Of a stretch of 38,159 nucleotides of DNA, positions 24,457 to 32,366 are shown piece by piece; position 1 is the stretch's first letter, and each line of letters starts with the position of its first letter. The stretch comes from Nesterenkonia sandarakina (GTDB lineage: Bacteria > Actinomycetota > Actinomycetes > Actinomycetales > Micrococcaceae): positions 1 to 38,159 of the forward strand of contig NZ_PVTY01000002.1 of NCBI RefSeq assembly GCF_003003175.1, read 5' to 3'. A model generated the notes under the pieces. That model saw only the letters and a list, made by a program, of their open reading frames with translations, was not told where the DNA came from and searched no databases. The position numbers and the translations under genes are program-made.

Positions 24457-24462
24457 AGTCTA
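24457..24462 (-). promoter_or_regulatory. -10 box for the SUKH-like/HIT operon, leaderless type
   Basis: TAGACT on the minus strand, six bases before the ATG at 24450. A GAATGA stretch about 17 bases further upstream is a weak -35 candidate. Confidence 0.45.
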
Positions 24463-24534
24463 GAAGACCGGGAACAGAGTCATTCGCCGCCGACGTTCAC
24501 CCCAATACGGCATACTGTGCTGAGTTAATCGATC

Positions 24535-24548
24535 GATAGGAACCTATC
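24535..24548. promoter_or_regulatory. Palindrome directly before the fprA start
   Basis: GATAGG (24535-24540) and CCTATC (24543-24548) form an inverted repeat with a 2-base centre, ending one base before the GTG start. ATCGATCGAT just upstream (24528-24537) is also self-complementary. It could be an operator at the transcription start, or it may limit ribosome access. Confidence 0.35.
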
Positions 24549-24549
24549 C

Positions 24550-25989
24550 GTGTCCCAGAATTCCTCGCAGCGGCCAGCAGACCGGGCCATCCGCGTCGCC
24601 GTCGTCGGTGCCGGCCCCGCAGGCGTCTATGCCTCCGACATCCTGGCCAAGGCGCAGAAGAAGAGCGACTTTGAGTTCAGCATCGACCTCTACGACCGGT
24701 ATCCGGCCCCCTTCGGGCTGATCCGCTACGGCGTCGCCCCTGATCACCCGCGGATCAAGGGGATCGTCAAGGCGCTGCACAAGGTGCTCGACCGCGGTGA
24801 CATCCGACTGATCGGCAATGTCGAGATCGGCAAGGACATCAGCCTCGAGGACCTCCGCCGGCACTATGACGCCGTGATCTTCGCCACCGGCGCGATCAAG
24901 GACGCCGAGCTGAACATCCCGGGGATCGAGCTCGACGGCAGCTTCGGCGCCGCCGACTTCGTCTCCTGGTACGACGGCCACCCCGACTACCCCCGCGACT
25001 GGCCGCTCACCGCCGAGCGCGTGGCCGTCATCGGCAACGGCAACGTCGCCCTGGATGTCGCCCGGGTGCTCTCGAAGCACGCCGAGGACATGCTCACCAC
25101 CGAGATCCCGGAGAACGTCTACTCCGGGCTCAAGACCTCCCCGGTCACCGACGTCCACGTCTTCGGACGGCGCGGCCCGGCCCAGGTGAAGTTCACCCCG
25201 CTGGAGCTGCGCGAGCTCTCGCACAGCCGCGACGTCGACATCGTCCTCTATGAGGAGGACTTCGACTTCGACGCCGGCTCCGACGAGGCGATCAAGACCA
25301 ACAACCAGGTCAAGACGATGGTCAACACCCTGGGCAACTGGCTCGTGGAGCAGGAGGAGCGCGAGGCCGAGGCCTCCCGCAGGCTCCACCTGCACTTCCT
25401 GCTGCAGCCGGTGGAGATCCTCGAGGGCACCGACGAGTCAGGCAACGGCACCGGGGCCGTCGCGGGCGTCCGGTTCGAACGCATGGAGCTCGACGGCACC
25501 GGCAACGTGCGCGGCACCGGGGAGTTCCAGGTCTTCGACGTCCAGGCGGTCTACCGCGCGGTAGGCTACCTCGGCTCCGGGATCCCCGGGCTGCCCTTCG
25601 ACGAGAAGCGCGGCGTGCTGGTCAACGAGGCCGGACGGGTCAAGGACGAGGCTGGCTCCCACGTCCCCGGCATCTACGCCACCGGATGGATCAAGCGCGG
25701 CCCCGTGGGGCTGATCGGCCACACCAAGGGCGACGCGCTGGAGACCATCGGCTGCCTGCTCGAGGACCTGCACCACCTTCCCGTGGCGCCGGAGCCTGCC
25801 GAGGACGCCGTGATCGAGCTGCTTGAAGCCCGCGGGGTGGAGTACACCACCTGGGACGGCTGGCAGAAGCTCGACGCCCACGAGATCTCCCTGGGGGAGT
25901 CCTACGGCCCGCTGCCCGACGGCGGCGCCAGGGAACGGGTCAAGGTCGTCGAGCGCGACGACATGATCCGCATCTCCCGCGAGAGCTGA
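24550..25989 (+). CDS. fprA: Ferredoxin/flavodoxin-NADP+ reductase, adrenodoxin reductase type
   Basis: A 479-residue FAD enzyme of the FprA/adrenodoxin reductase family, passing electrons between NADPH and ferredoxin in the cytoplasm. The FAD-binding VAVVGAGPAGVYASD is at about 16-30; the family signature PAPFGLIRYGVAPDHPRIK follows; the NADP-binding VAVIGNGNVALDVARVL is at about 158-174; VFGRRGPAQVKFT and the C-terminal YATGWIKRGPVGLIGHTKGDA complete the set. It starts with GTG at 24550. It is a plausible electron source for the desaturase at 10936 and other ferredoxin users, which is inference. Confidence 0.94.
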   Translation: MSQNSSQRPADRAIRVAVVGAGPAGVYASDILAKAQKKSDFEFSIDLYDRYPAPFGLIRYGVAPDHPRIKGIVKALHKVLDRGDIRLIGNVEIGKDISLEDLRRHYDAVIFATGAIKDAELNIPGIELDGSFGAADFVSWYDGHPDYPRDWPLTAERVAVIGNGNVALDVARVLSKHAEDMLTTEIPENVYSGLKTSPVTDVHVFGRRGPAQVKFTPLELRELSHSRDVDIVLYEEDFDFDAGSDEAIKTNNQVKTMVNTLGNWLVEQEEREAEASRRLHLHFLLQPVEILEGTDESGNGTGAVAGVRFERMELDGTGNVRGTGEFQVFDVQAVYRAVGYLGSGIPGLPFDEKRGVLVNEAGRVKDEAGSHVPGIYATGWIKRGPVGLIGHTKGDALETIGCLLEDLHHLPVAPEPAEDAVIELLEARGVEYTTWDGWQKLDAHEISLGESYGPLPDGGARERVKVVERDDMIRISRES

Positions 25990-26002
25990 ATCGAGCCGCG
26001 GA

Positions 26003-26068
26003 CGCACCCCGCACAGAGCAATGCCCCCGAGCCGTCCGGCGCGGGGGCATTGCTCTGTGCGGGGTGCG
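26003..26068. terminator. Very long perfect hairpin between fprA and htpX
   Basis: Arms of 27 bp (26003-26029 and 26042-26068) are exactly complementary; the left arm begins CGCACCCCGCACAGAG. The 12-base centre itself folds (GCCG/CGGC). It lies between convergent genes and should stop transcription from both sides, although a T-run is missing. Confidence 0.7.
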
Positions 26069-26100
26069 CCCACTGTGGGGTGTGCCCCCGGCGAAGCGGG

Positions 26101-26982
26101 TCAGCTCGGGTTGTGGCCTGCCATGGCCTCAAGCCGGGCGATGCGCTCCGGCATCGGCGGGTGGGTGCTGAAGAGCTTTTTCGCCCGAGCGCCGAACGGG
26201 TTGGCGATCATCATGTGCGCGTGCGCGTCGTGCTTGGGGTCCTCCTGGAGCGGGTAGCGCGAGATCCCGCGCTCGAGCTTGTCCAGGGCCGAGGCCAGCG
26301 CCAGCGGGTCCCCGGTGAGCGCGGCGCCGTCGGCGTCGGCGTCGTACTCACGGGTGCGGCTGACCGCCATCTGGATCAGGCTGGCCGCGATCGGCATCAG
26401 GAACACCGCGACGATCGCACCGACCAGGGCCAGCGGGTTGCCGCCCTGGTTGTTGCCGCGGCCGCCGCCGAAGAGCAGGAAGAACTGGCTGATCGTGGTG
26501 AGGAAGCCGGCCACTGCCGCGGCCACCGAGGAGATCAGGATGTCGCGGTTGTACACGTGCATCAGCTCATGTCCGGTGACTCCGCGCAGCTCACGCTCAT
26601 TGAGCAGGTTCAGGATGCCCTCGGTGAAGCAGACGACGCCGTTCTCCGGGTTGCGGCCGGTGGCGAAGGCGTTGGGCGTGGGGGACGGCGCGATGAAGAT
26701 CCGCGGGGCCGGCTGCTGGGCCCGCTGGGCCAGGTCTTCGACCATCTGGTAGAGCTGGGGGGCCTGCTCCCGGGTCACCGGGTAGGCCTTCATCGCCTTC
26801 AGCGCGATCTTGTCCGAGTTCCAGTAGGAGTAGGCCACAGAGACCAGGCCGATCAGACCGAAGACGAAGATCAGTCCGGGAGTCTGGGTGGCGTAGGCGA
26901 TCACGGCGCCGACGAGCAGGAGCATCGCGAAGAGGAACGCGAGCAGACCTGCTGTGCGCAGCCGTCCGTGGTGCTGGTGCAT
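26101..26982 (-). CDS. htpX: HtpX-type membrane zinc metalloprotease
   Basis: HtpX (293 aa), an M48 family protease that degrades damaged membrane proteins under stress. Two N-terminal membrane helices (about 12-30 and 36-54), the zinc motif HELMH (138-142) in RGVTGHELMHVYNRDILIS, two further helices (about 151-172 and 185-206), and the third zinc ligand Glu212 in SRTREYDADADGAAL. PSPTPNAFATGRNPENGVV is typical. The start has a good Shine-Dalgarno sequence, AGGAGAG, inside a CTCCTAGGAG palindrome. TAGGAT on the minus strand (27042-27037) is a candidate -10. Confidence 0.95.
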   Translation of the reverse strand: MHQHHGRLRTAGLLAFLFAMLLLVGAVIAYATQTPGLIFVFGLIGLVSVAYSYWNSDKIALKAMKAYPVTREQAPQLYQMVEDLAQRAQQPAPRIFIAPSPTPNAFATGRNPENGVVCFTEGILNLLNERELRGVTGHELMHVYNRDILISSVAAAVAGFLTTISQFFLLFGGGRGNNQGGNPLALVGAIVAVFLMPIAASLIQMAVSRTREYDADADGAALTGDPLALASALDKLERGISRYPLQEDPKHDAHAHMMIANPFGARAKKLFSTHPPMPERIARLEAMAGHNPS

Positions 26983-27252
26983 TGACTCTCCTAGGAGGGG
27001 ATCAGGGGTGGAGATGGTCCGCTTGTGACCAAAGACATCCTACTCTCGACGGGTTTCGGCGGATCGTTCACCTGGTTCACCTTCCCGTGTGAGTCTCGTC
27101 GGGCAAGCGGTGCACAGTGTTCTACGGCCCGTCATCCGGCAGTGATAGCGCTCCCTGTGATTCACCTCGCATCCGCTGCACGGTTCGATCCAGGGATTGC
27201 CAGCCACCACTCAACAGGGCTCATCCACGCTCGTGTTCCAAGAGGAGATTGC
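26983..27252. promoter_or_regulatory. htpX/Na-Pi symporter divergent control region with GTTCACC repeats
   Basis: GTTCACC occurs twice as direct repeats (27066-27072 and 27075-27081, 9-bp period). Streptomyces PhoP boxes use GTTCACC-type repeats, but with an 11-bp period, so the likeness is partial. Downstream of them the region holds the 170-nt leader side of the symporter gene. Confidence 0.35.
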
Positions 27253-28488
27253 ATGTCCGCACCGTCGATGGAGGCCCCGCAGCGGGTCGCCAGCACTGTA
27301 GACGAAGCACCCGCCAAGCGACCCTTCAACCTCTTCGAGCGGTTCGGCCTCTCTGGGCGTCTGCTCGACGTCGCCAACTGGCTCTCTGTGGCCGTGGCGG
27401 TCTACGTGCTGATCACCGCGGTCAATGTCATCGGCACCGGTTTCGGCATCGCCACCGGGGATCAGGCCGAGAGCCTCTTCGCCTTCGCGACCAACCCGAT
27501 CATCGGATTGATGATCGGCATCTCGGCCACCGCGCTGACCCAGTCTTCGACGACGACCACTTCGGTGACGGTAGGTCTGGTCGCCGGTGGTCTTCCGCTC
27601 GGTGTGGCCATCCCCATCATCCTGGGGGCGAACATCGGGACCACCTTGACCAGCACGCTGGTGAGTCTGGGAATGGTGCGTGATCAGGAGTCCTTCCGCC
27701 GCGGCTTCGCCGCCGCGACCGTGCATGACTTCTTCAACCTCATCGCCGTGCTGATCTTCCTGCCGCTGGAGATGATGTTCAGCCTGCTCGAGCGGCTCTC
27801 CACCTTCTTCGCCGGACTGGCCATGGGCACCGACGGCGGCCCCGTCGCCTACGTGCTCGAAGCCGTCGGCTCCACCATCAAGGCCGGCACCAAGCCGCTG
27901 GCGAACCTGATCGAAGACTCGCTGAGCTTCATCCCCGGCAGCTGGCACGGAGTGGCGATGATCGCCGTCGCCATCGTGCTGATCCTGCTGGTGATCAACT
28001 TCATCGGCAAGCTGCTGAAGGTGCTGCTGGTGGGCAGGGCCCGGCAGGTCCTGCATGCGGCCATCGGTCGCGGACCGATCGCCGGCATCGGCTCCGGCGC
28101 AGCGGTCACCGTGATGGTCCAGTCCTCCTCGACCTCCACCGCGCTGATCGTGCCGCTGGCCGGGTCGGGAGCGTTCACGCTGAAGCAGCTCTACCCCTTC
28201 ACCCTCGGTGCGAACATCGGCACCACGATCACCGCGCTGATCGCGGCCTTCGCCTTCGACGGCCCGGCCGGTCAGGTGGCGCTGACCGCGGCGCTGGCCC
28301 ACCTGCTGTTCAACGTGCTGGCCACGCTGATCATCTTCTGCACCCCGTGGCTGAGGGACCTCCCGCCGCGCGGCGCCACCTGGCTGGCAGATCTGGCCGC
28401 CGAGAAGAATGTCTGGGCCTTCGCCTGGGTGCTGGGAGTCTTCGTGGTCATCCCGCTCGCGCTGATCGGTCTGAGCATCATCTTCTGA
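27253..28488 (+). CDS. Na+/phosphate symporter (NptA/PF02690 family)
   Basis: A 411-residue membrane protein of the Na/Pi cotransporter type II family. Two repeats give the inverted-repeat architecture: the first has TQSSTTTTSVTVGL (Gln97-Ser99) then GANIGTT (125-131); the second has VQSSSTSTALIV (Gln290-Ser293) then GANIGTT (319-325). These QSS motifs form the substrate site. It lacks the C-terminal PhoU-like domain seen in longer bacterial members. It imports phosphate with Na+. I use ATG 27253 because AGAGGAG lies directly upstream; the frame is open further back but not protein-like. A strong hairpin follows. Confidence 0.93.
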   Translation: MSAPSMEAPQRVASTVDEAPAKRPFNLFERFGLSGRLLDVANWLSVAVAVYVLITAVNVIGTGFGIATGDQAESLFAFATNPIIGLMIGISATALTQSSTTTTSVTVGLVAGGLPLGVAIPIILGANIGTTLTSTLVSLGMVRDQESFRRGFAAATVHDFFNLIAVLIFLPLEMMFSLLERLSTFFAGLAMGTDGGPVAYVLEAVGSTIKAGTKPLANLIEDSLSFIPGSWHGVAMIAVAIVLILLVINFIGKLLKVLLVGRARQVLHAAIGRGPIAGIGSGAAVTVMVQSSSTSTALIVPLAGSGAFTLKQLYPFTLGANIGTTITALIAAFAFDGPAGQVALTAALAHLLFNVLATLIIFCTPWLRDLPPRGATWLADLAAEKNVWAFAWVLGVFVVIPLALIGLSIIF

Positions 28489-28503
28489 CCCGCGCTCCCG
28501 CAG

Positions 28504-28570
28504 AAAACCTCGCTGGTTGCGGTTTCCGGTGGATACGTATCCACCGGAGAACGCAACCAGCGGGGTTTTT
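28504..28570. terminator. Bidirectional Rho-independent terminator
   Basis: Outer arms beginning AAAACCTCGCTGGTTGCG (28504) pair with the segment ending GGGGTTTT (28569), with one G-U pair. An inner perfect 11-bp stem is CCGGTGGATAC/GTATCCACCGG. Terminal T and A runs on either side give a classical terminator for both the symporter and yajQ. Confidence 0.85.
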
Positions 28571-28586
28571 GGTGTGTGGGGTGAGG

Positions 28587-29075
28587 TCAGCGCATGTTGA
28601 CGAACTGCAGGTCGGCGTCGTCGAAGTTCTTCAGCATCGCGATGACCTCCTGCAGGTCGTCGCGGGACTTCGAGGTCACGCGCAGCTCGTCGCCCTGGAT
28701 GGTGGCCTTCACGGTCTTCGGGCCCTCGTCGCGGATCAGCTTTGTGATCTTCTTCGCGGTGGGCTGGTCGATGCCCTCCTTGATGGTGCCTTCGATCCGG
28801 AACTCCTTGCCCGAGGCGTAGGGCTCTCCGGAGTCGAAGGACTTCAGCGAGATGCCGCGCTTGACCAGCTTGGAGCCGAAGACGTCCTCCACGGCCTTCG
28901 CGCGCTCCTCGGAGTTGGCCTTGATCAGAAGCTTCTCCCCGGAGGAGTCGATCTCCGCGCCGGTGCCCTTGAAGTCATAGCGCTGTGCGATCTCCTTCTG
29001 CGCCTGGTTCAGCGCATTGGCGACCTCCTGCTTGTCCACCTTCGAGACGACGTCGAACGTCGAGTCCTTAGCCAT
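28587..29075 (-). CDS. yajQ: YajQ-family nucleotide-binding protein
   Basis: A 162-residue YajQ protein with two ferredoxin-like domains. Diagnostic segments are [20 protein letters not shown], the [12 protein letters not shown] strand, and [35 protein letters not shown] near the C-terminus. Members bind nucleic acids or cyclic di-GMP and affect transcription; which applies here is unknown. The start has a near-perfect Shine-Dalgarno AGGAGGT seven or so bases upstream, and TAGACT on the minus strand (29116-29111) is a probable -10 with a 29-nt leader. A longer reading to 29564 runs antisense into the next gene and is not real. Confidence 0.94.
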   Translation of the reverse strand: MAKDSTFDVVSKVDKQEVANALNQAQKEIAQRYDFKGTGAEIDSSGEKLLIKANSEERAKAVEDVFGSKLVKRGISLKSFDSGEPYASGKEFRIEGTIKEGIDQPTAKKITKLIRDEGPKTVKATIQGDELRVTSKSRDDLQEVIAMLKNFDDADLQFVNMR

Positions 29076-29110
29076 GTGTACCTCCTGATCGGCATGGATA
29101 TGTGCCGCCG

Positions 29111-29116
29111 AGTCTA
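29111..29116 (-). promoter_or_regulatory. yajQ -10 box
   Basis: TAGACT on the minus strand, about 35 bases before the ATG, giving a leader that holds the AGGAGGT ribosome binding site. Confidence 0.45.
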
Positions 29117-29203
29117 ATCGCGTTGGACCCTCGCGTGGAGGTGGGCGGAGACCGACGACGACGCGGCACCAGTCGTACTGGACACGGCAGGCTCCGAAGG
29201 CAC

Positions 29204-29209
29204 TACACT
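29204..29209 (+). promoter_or_regulatory. -10 box of the MetE-like gene
   Basis: TACACT about 37 bases before ATG 29247; predicted leader of about 30 nt with a GAGGAG ribosome binding site. Confidence 0.4.
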
Positions 29210-29246
29210 CGACTTTGAAGATATGAACAAAATGAGGAGAGTGGAG

Positions 29247-30464
29247 ATGTCCAGGACGTTCGTCCCAGTCACACATGCGGGGTCCCTGCCGCGCACAGCC
29301 GAGCTCATCGCGGCCAACGGGGCGCGAGAGCTCGAGGCCGACGGGTTCACCCTGCGTCGCACCCAGGAGTTCGAGCAGCTGCTCACCGACGCGGTGATCG
29401 ATCTGGTCGCCGATCAGCAGCGCGCAGGCGTCACCGTGCCCGGGGACGGCGAGTATGGCCATGCCATGACCTCCGCGGTGGACTACGGCGCCTGGTGGTC
29501 CTACGTGTTCCAGCGGGTGGGAGGACTCGAGCTCACCGGGGAGGACCTCTTCAACTGGCCCCACGTGGAGTCCAGCCCCGGGCGCATCCGGCTGACCAAC
29601 ATGCTGGACCGGCGCGACTGGGTGCGCTTCCGCGAGGCCTACTCAGACCCCAGCTCCGGGATCGGCACCGGCTCCAACGCCACCGCCTTCCCCTCGACCA
29701 CCGCCGAGCTCACCTGGCGCGGGCAGGGTGCGATCGCCTCTGACATCGCCAACCTGCGCGCGGGACTCGATGCCGCCGGACTGGAGACCGGCTTCCTCAC
29801 CTCGCTGTCTCCAGGCTCGGGAGCCAGGATTCCGAACCGGCACTACGCCACCGAGGAGGAGCACATCTGGGCCTGGGCGGCGGTGATGAGGCGCGAGTAC
29901 AAGGCCATCACCGATGCTGGCCTGATCGTACAGATCGATGACCCCTCGGTCGCGGAGAACTGGGACCAGATCTCCCCGGAGCCCAGCGTCGAGGACTACC
30001 GACGGTTCACCCAGATCAGGATCGATGCGCTGAACTGGGCGCTGGAGGGGATCCCCGAGGAGCAGGTGCGGTTCCACCTGTGCTGGGGATCCTGGCACGG
30101 CCCGCACACCACCGACATCGAGTTTCGCCACATCGTGGATCTGATGCTCCAGGTCAATGCCAGGTATTACCTCTTCGAAGCGGGCAACGTCCGGCACGAG
30201 CACGAATACACCGTCTGGGACGAGGTGGCGCTGCCAGAGGGCAAGGTGATCGTGCCCGGGGTGGTCTCCCACGCGACCAATGTCGTGGAGCACCCCGAGC
30301 TGGTCGCGCAGCGGATCCAGCGGTTCGCGGACCGGGTCGGTGCCGAGAACGTCATCGCCTCCACCGACTGCGGGCTCGGCGGCCGGCTGCAACCACAGAT
30401 CGCCCGCGCCAAGCTCGAGACCCTCGGCCTGGGCGCCGCGCGCGCCGGGGAGCGTCTCTTCTGA
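29247..30464 (+). CDS. MetE C-terminal-like cobalamin-independent methyltransferase
   Basis: A 405-residue single-barrel protein related to the catalytic half of cobalamin-independent methionine synthase. The zinc ligands are all present: His277 and Cys279 ([10 protein letters not shown]), Glu311 ([13 protein letters not shown]) and Cys375 ([10 protein letters not shown]). HAGSLPRT at the start is the family's first substrate loop. It lacks the N-terminal half of full MetE, so like other short forms it may use another methyl donor, or cleave a CoM-type thioether; the substrate is not settled. ATG 29247 is chosen because GAGGAG stands seven bases before it; 29223 is an alternative. Confidence 0.85.
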   Translation: MSRTFVPVTHAGSLPRTAELIAANGARELEADGFTLRRTQEFEQLLTDAVIDLVADQQRAGVTVPGDGEYGHAMTSAVDYGAWWSYVFQRVGGLELTGEDLFNWPHVESSPGRIRLTNMLDRRDWVRFREAYSDPSSGIGTGSNATAFPSTTAELTWRGQGAIASDIANLRAGLDAAGLETGFLTSLSPGSGARIPNRHYATEEEHIWAWAAVMRREYKAITDAGLIVQIDDPSVAENWDQISPEPSVEDYRRFTQIRIDALNWALEGIPEEQVRFHLCWGSWHGPHTTDIEFRHIVDLMLQVNARYYLFEAGNVRHEHEYTVWDEVALPEGKVIVPGVVSHATNVVEHPELVAQRIQRFADRVGAENVIASTDCGLGGRLQPQIARAKLETLGLGAARAGERLF

Positions 30465-30482
30465 GCCTGCCGCGCTGAGCAG

Positions 30483-30525
30483 ACGACTCCGGGGTCGGCC
30501 CTTGAGCGGCCGACCCCGGAGTCGT
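30483..30525. terminator. Bidirectional hairpin between MetE-like gene and MocR regulator
   Basis: Perfect 18-bp arms (30483-30500 and 30508-30525; left arm ACGACTCCGGGGTCGGCC) with a 7-base loop, between convergent genes. No strong T-run follows. Confidence 0.7.
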
Positions 30526-30541
30526 GAGTCGAGCGGGTGTC

Positions 30542-31909
30542 TCAGACGAACGTGGAGTTCAGCCCATCCTCGGTGGCGTGGAGCACCAGCTGGGCCAGCC
30601 CGGCCAGCAGCTCCTTGTCCTCGGGCAGCTGGGCGCAGGAGATGCGCAGCAGTCCGGTGGGCTGGTCGGTCATGTGGGAGCTGGTGCCCACGTCGGTGAT
30701 GATGCCCTGCGCGCTGAGGGTCAGGGCCGCGGTGCGCTCGTCGGGGACCTGGACCCAGATCGCCCAGCTCGCCGGGCCGGCCTGTGCGGTGAGACCCACC
30801 TCGGTGAAGGCCTCGAGCGCCATCCGGCGACGGTTCGCGTAGCGGGTCTTGGCGCTGTTGAGCCTGCGGCCGGCACCGGGATCGCGCAGCAGGAAGGCCA
30901 GCGTGTTCTGCAGGATCCGGCTGTTGGAGCTGACGCCGCCGGAGCGCTCGGCGATGGCCCCGTTGATGAGCTGTTTGGGTCCTGCCATCACCGCGGTCCG
31001 CAGATCCATGCCGTAGGCGCGTTCGAAGCCGATGACGCGCAGCGTGCGCTCCGGCAGCAGGGTGTCGAGGGAGTGCGTGAAGGGGTCCACCTCGGCGAGC
31101 GGCCCCAGGGGGTCCTCTTCGATGATGACGGTCTCGGGGGAGGACTCCAGCACGCCCGCGAGCTCCCGGGTGCGATCCTCGCTCAATACGTGGCGTGGGG
31201 AGAAGGCTCCTGACGGGCTGTGCACGAAGGCGACGGCACCGGCGTCGAGCGCCTTCTGCAGCGACTCGGGGATCGGGCCCTGCTCATCCACCGACACTCC
31301 GATGGTGCGCAGGCCCAGGCTCTTGGGAACCGAGAGGTAGCCGGGGGAGGCGGGCTCCTCCACGGCGATCAGATCGCCGCTGCCGGTGACCGACTTGGTC
31401 GCGAGCCAGAGCCCCTCCGTGGCGGAGGAGACGGCGGCGAAGCTGCGCGCCCGGGCACCCTCGGCCTGGGCTCCGAGCTTCTTCTCCACGGCGCGCTGCA
31501 GCTCGGGCAGGATGTGTTCCCGGCTCCAGCTGTGCAGCTGCGGCTGCTTGAGGCTGCGCACGAGCCCTTCCTCCAAGGAGGGCAGGAGGCGCTGATCGGG
31601 GCTGCAGTGCAGCAGGTCGACCCCGGACCAGCTGCGGAAGCTGGGTCCGCCGACGTCGCCGGGCTCCACGATGCGCGTCCCACCGCGACGGCGGGTCTCG
31701 ACGAGGTTTGATTCCCGCAGCAGACTCCAGGCCTGGGCGATCGTGCCGACGCTGACCCCGATCTCGGTGGCGAGGTCACGGACGGTGGGCAGACGCATCC
31801 CGCCGCTGAGCGTGCCGGCGCTGATGAGCTCCCGCACCTGCTCCGCGATGCCATTGGGGCTGCGTTCACTCAGGTGTCGAGCCAGTGTCTCGGCCTCGAT
31901 ATCGGCCAC
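30542..31909 (-). CDS. GntR/MocR-family regulator with altered PLP site
   Basis: A 455-residue fusion of a GntR winged helix (about 12-80; LPTVRDLATEIGVSVGTIAQA) and a fold-type I aminotransferase-like domain (about 100-450), as in MocR regulators. In active relatives PLP is bound by Lys in an S-K-x-x-G-x-D-L-R motif. Here the segment reads GFERAYGMDLR, so Arg297 (codon 31021-31019) replaces that Lys, and EEDPLG has Leu where the usual Tyr stands. Covalent PLP binding is therefore unlikely. It starts with GTG at 31909, supported by AAGGAG five bases upstream. An inverted repeat upstream may be its own operator. Target genes are unknown. Confidence 0.88.
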   Translation of the reverse strand: MADIEAETLARHLSERSPNGIAEQVRELISAGTLSGGMRLPTVRDLATEIGVSVGTIAQAWSLLRESNLVETRRRGGTRIVEPGDVGGPSFRSWSGVDLLHCSPDQRLLPSLEEGLVRSLKQPQLHSWSREHILPELQRAVEKKLGAQAEGARARSFAAVSSATEGLWLATKSVTGSGDLIAVEEPASPGYLSVPKSLGLRTIGVSVDEQGPIPESLQKALDAGAVAFVHSPSGAFSPRHVLSEDRTRELAGVLESSPETVIIEEDPLGPLAEVDPFTHSLDTLLPERTLRVIGFERAYGMDLRTAVMAGPKQLINGAIAERSGGVSSNSRILQNTLAFLLRDPGAGRRLNSAKTRYANRRRMALEAFTEVGLTAQAGPASWAIWVQVPDERTAALTLSAQGIITDVGTSSHMTDQPTGLLRISCAQLPEDKELLAGLAQLVLHATEDGLNSTFV

Positions 31910-31981
31910 GTTGCTCCTTGAGGATGGGTGCTGGGTACGTACATGCGTCATTGCGGACGATCTGAACGGGATCCTCGCGCA

Positions 31982-32015
31982 CGCAGGGATGGTGTGTTCA
32001 ACCCTACTCCCTGCG
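31982..32015. promoter_or_regulatory. Inverted repeat at the MocR gene promoter
   Basis: CGCAGGGA (31982-31989) and TCCCTGCG (32008-32015) flank an 18-base spacer that contains TAGGGT on the minus strand (32006-32001), a candidate -10 for the regulator gene. This is a likely autoregulatory site. Confidence 0.4.
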
Positions 32016-32043
32016 ATGGATTCGGATTCGAAAATTTCCGGTG

Positions 32044-32104
32044 TTGTCGCTAAAGTAATGGGGTGCCTCATACGGGGTGCCGAAATCTCCTCCGGGAGGT
32101 TTCG
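32044..32104 (+). promoter_or_regulatory. tRNA-Tyr promoter region and leader hairpin
   Basis: TAAAGT (32051-32056) is the best -10, with TTCGAA (32027-32032) a possible -35. A 10-bp hairpin, CGAAATCTCC/GGAGGTTTCG (32081-32090 and 32095-32104; one G-U pair; TCCG loop), ends 11 bases before the mature tRNA and would sit in the precursor leader. Confidence 0.4.
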
Positions 32105-32115
32105 TGTGGTTGCAC

Positions 32116-32200
32116 GGCAGATTACCCGAGCGGCCAAAGGGGGCTGACTGTAAATCAGCTGGCATCGCCTACGGGGGTTCGAATCCCTCATCTGCCACCA
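32116..32200 (+). tRNA. tRNA-Tyr (anticodon GTA)
   Basis: An 85-base class II tRNA including encoded CCA. Acceptor arms GGCAGAT and ATCTGCC pair fully; the discriminator A is at 32197 and CCA at 32198-32200. The anticodon stem GCTGA/TCAGC encloses the loop CTGTAAA with GTA at 32150-32152. A long variable arm and the T arm with GGTTCGAATCC follow, as expected for bacterial tRNA-Tyr. A terminator follows directly, so it is a single-gene unit. Confidence 0.97.
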
Positions 32201-32205
32201 CATCA

Positions 32206-32245
32206 AAAGGACGGTTCGGATCTGCAGAGATCCGGACCGTCCTTT
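32206..32245 (+). terminator. Rho-independent terminator of tRNA-Tyr
   Basis: AAAGGACGGTTCGGATCT (32206-32223) pairs with 32228-32245 (one G-U pair) around a GCAG loop, ending in a short T-run. It lies 5 bases after the CCA end. Confidence 0.85.
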
Positions 32246-32329
32246 GTCATGGATCAGGGTCTGATCCCACTCACACGCCGCCCTCGTTGCGCTGGGCGCT
32301 TAAGTGGCCCCATGCCAGCAGGGGGCAGG

Positions 32330-32358
32330 CCGACAAGGCGGAGCTGCTCGCGTAAGGT
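32330..32358 (+). promoter_or_regulatory. Thioredoxin gene promoter
   Basis: CCGACA (32330-32335) and TAAGGT (32353-32358) with a 17-base spacer. The ATG at 32367 follows eight bases later, so transcription starts near or at the start codon. GCGAGG between them is a weak ribosome binding site at best. Confidence 0.5.
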
Positions 32359-32366
32359 GGCGAGGC

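Noticed and set aside
28587-29564. 325-residue version of yajQ
   Set aside because: The extra 5' part lies antisense to the MetE-like gene; a near-perfect ribosome binding site marks ATG 29075.
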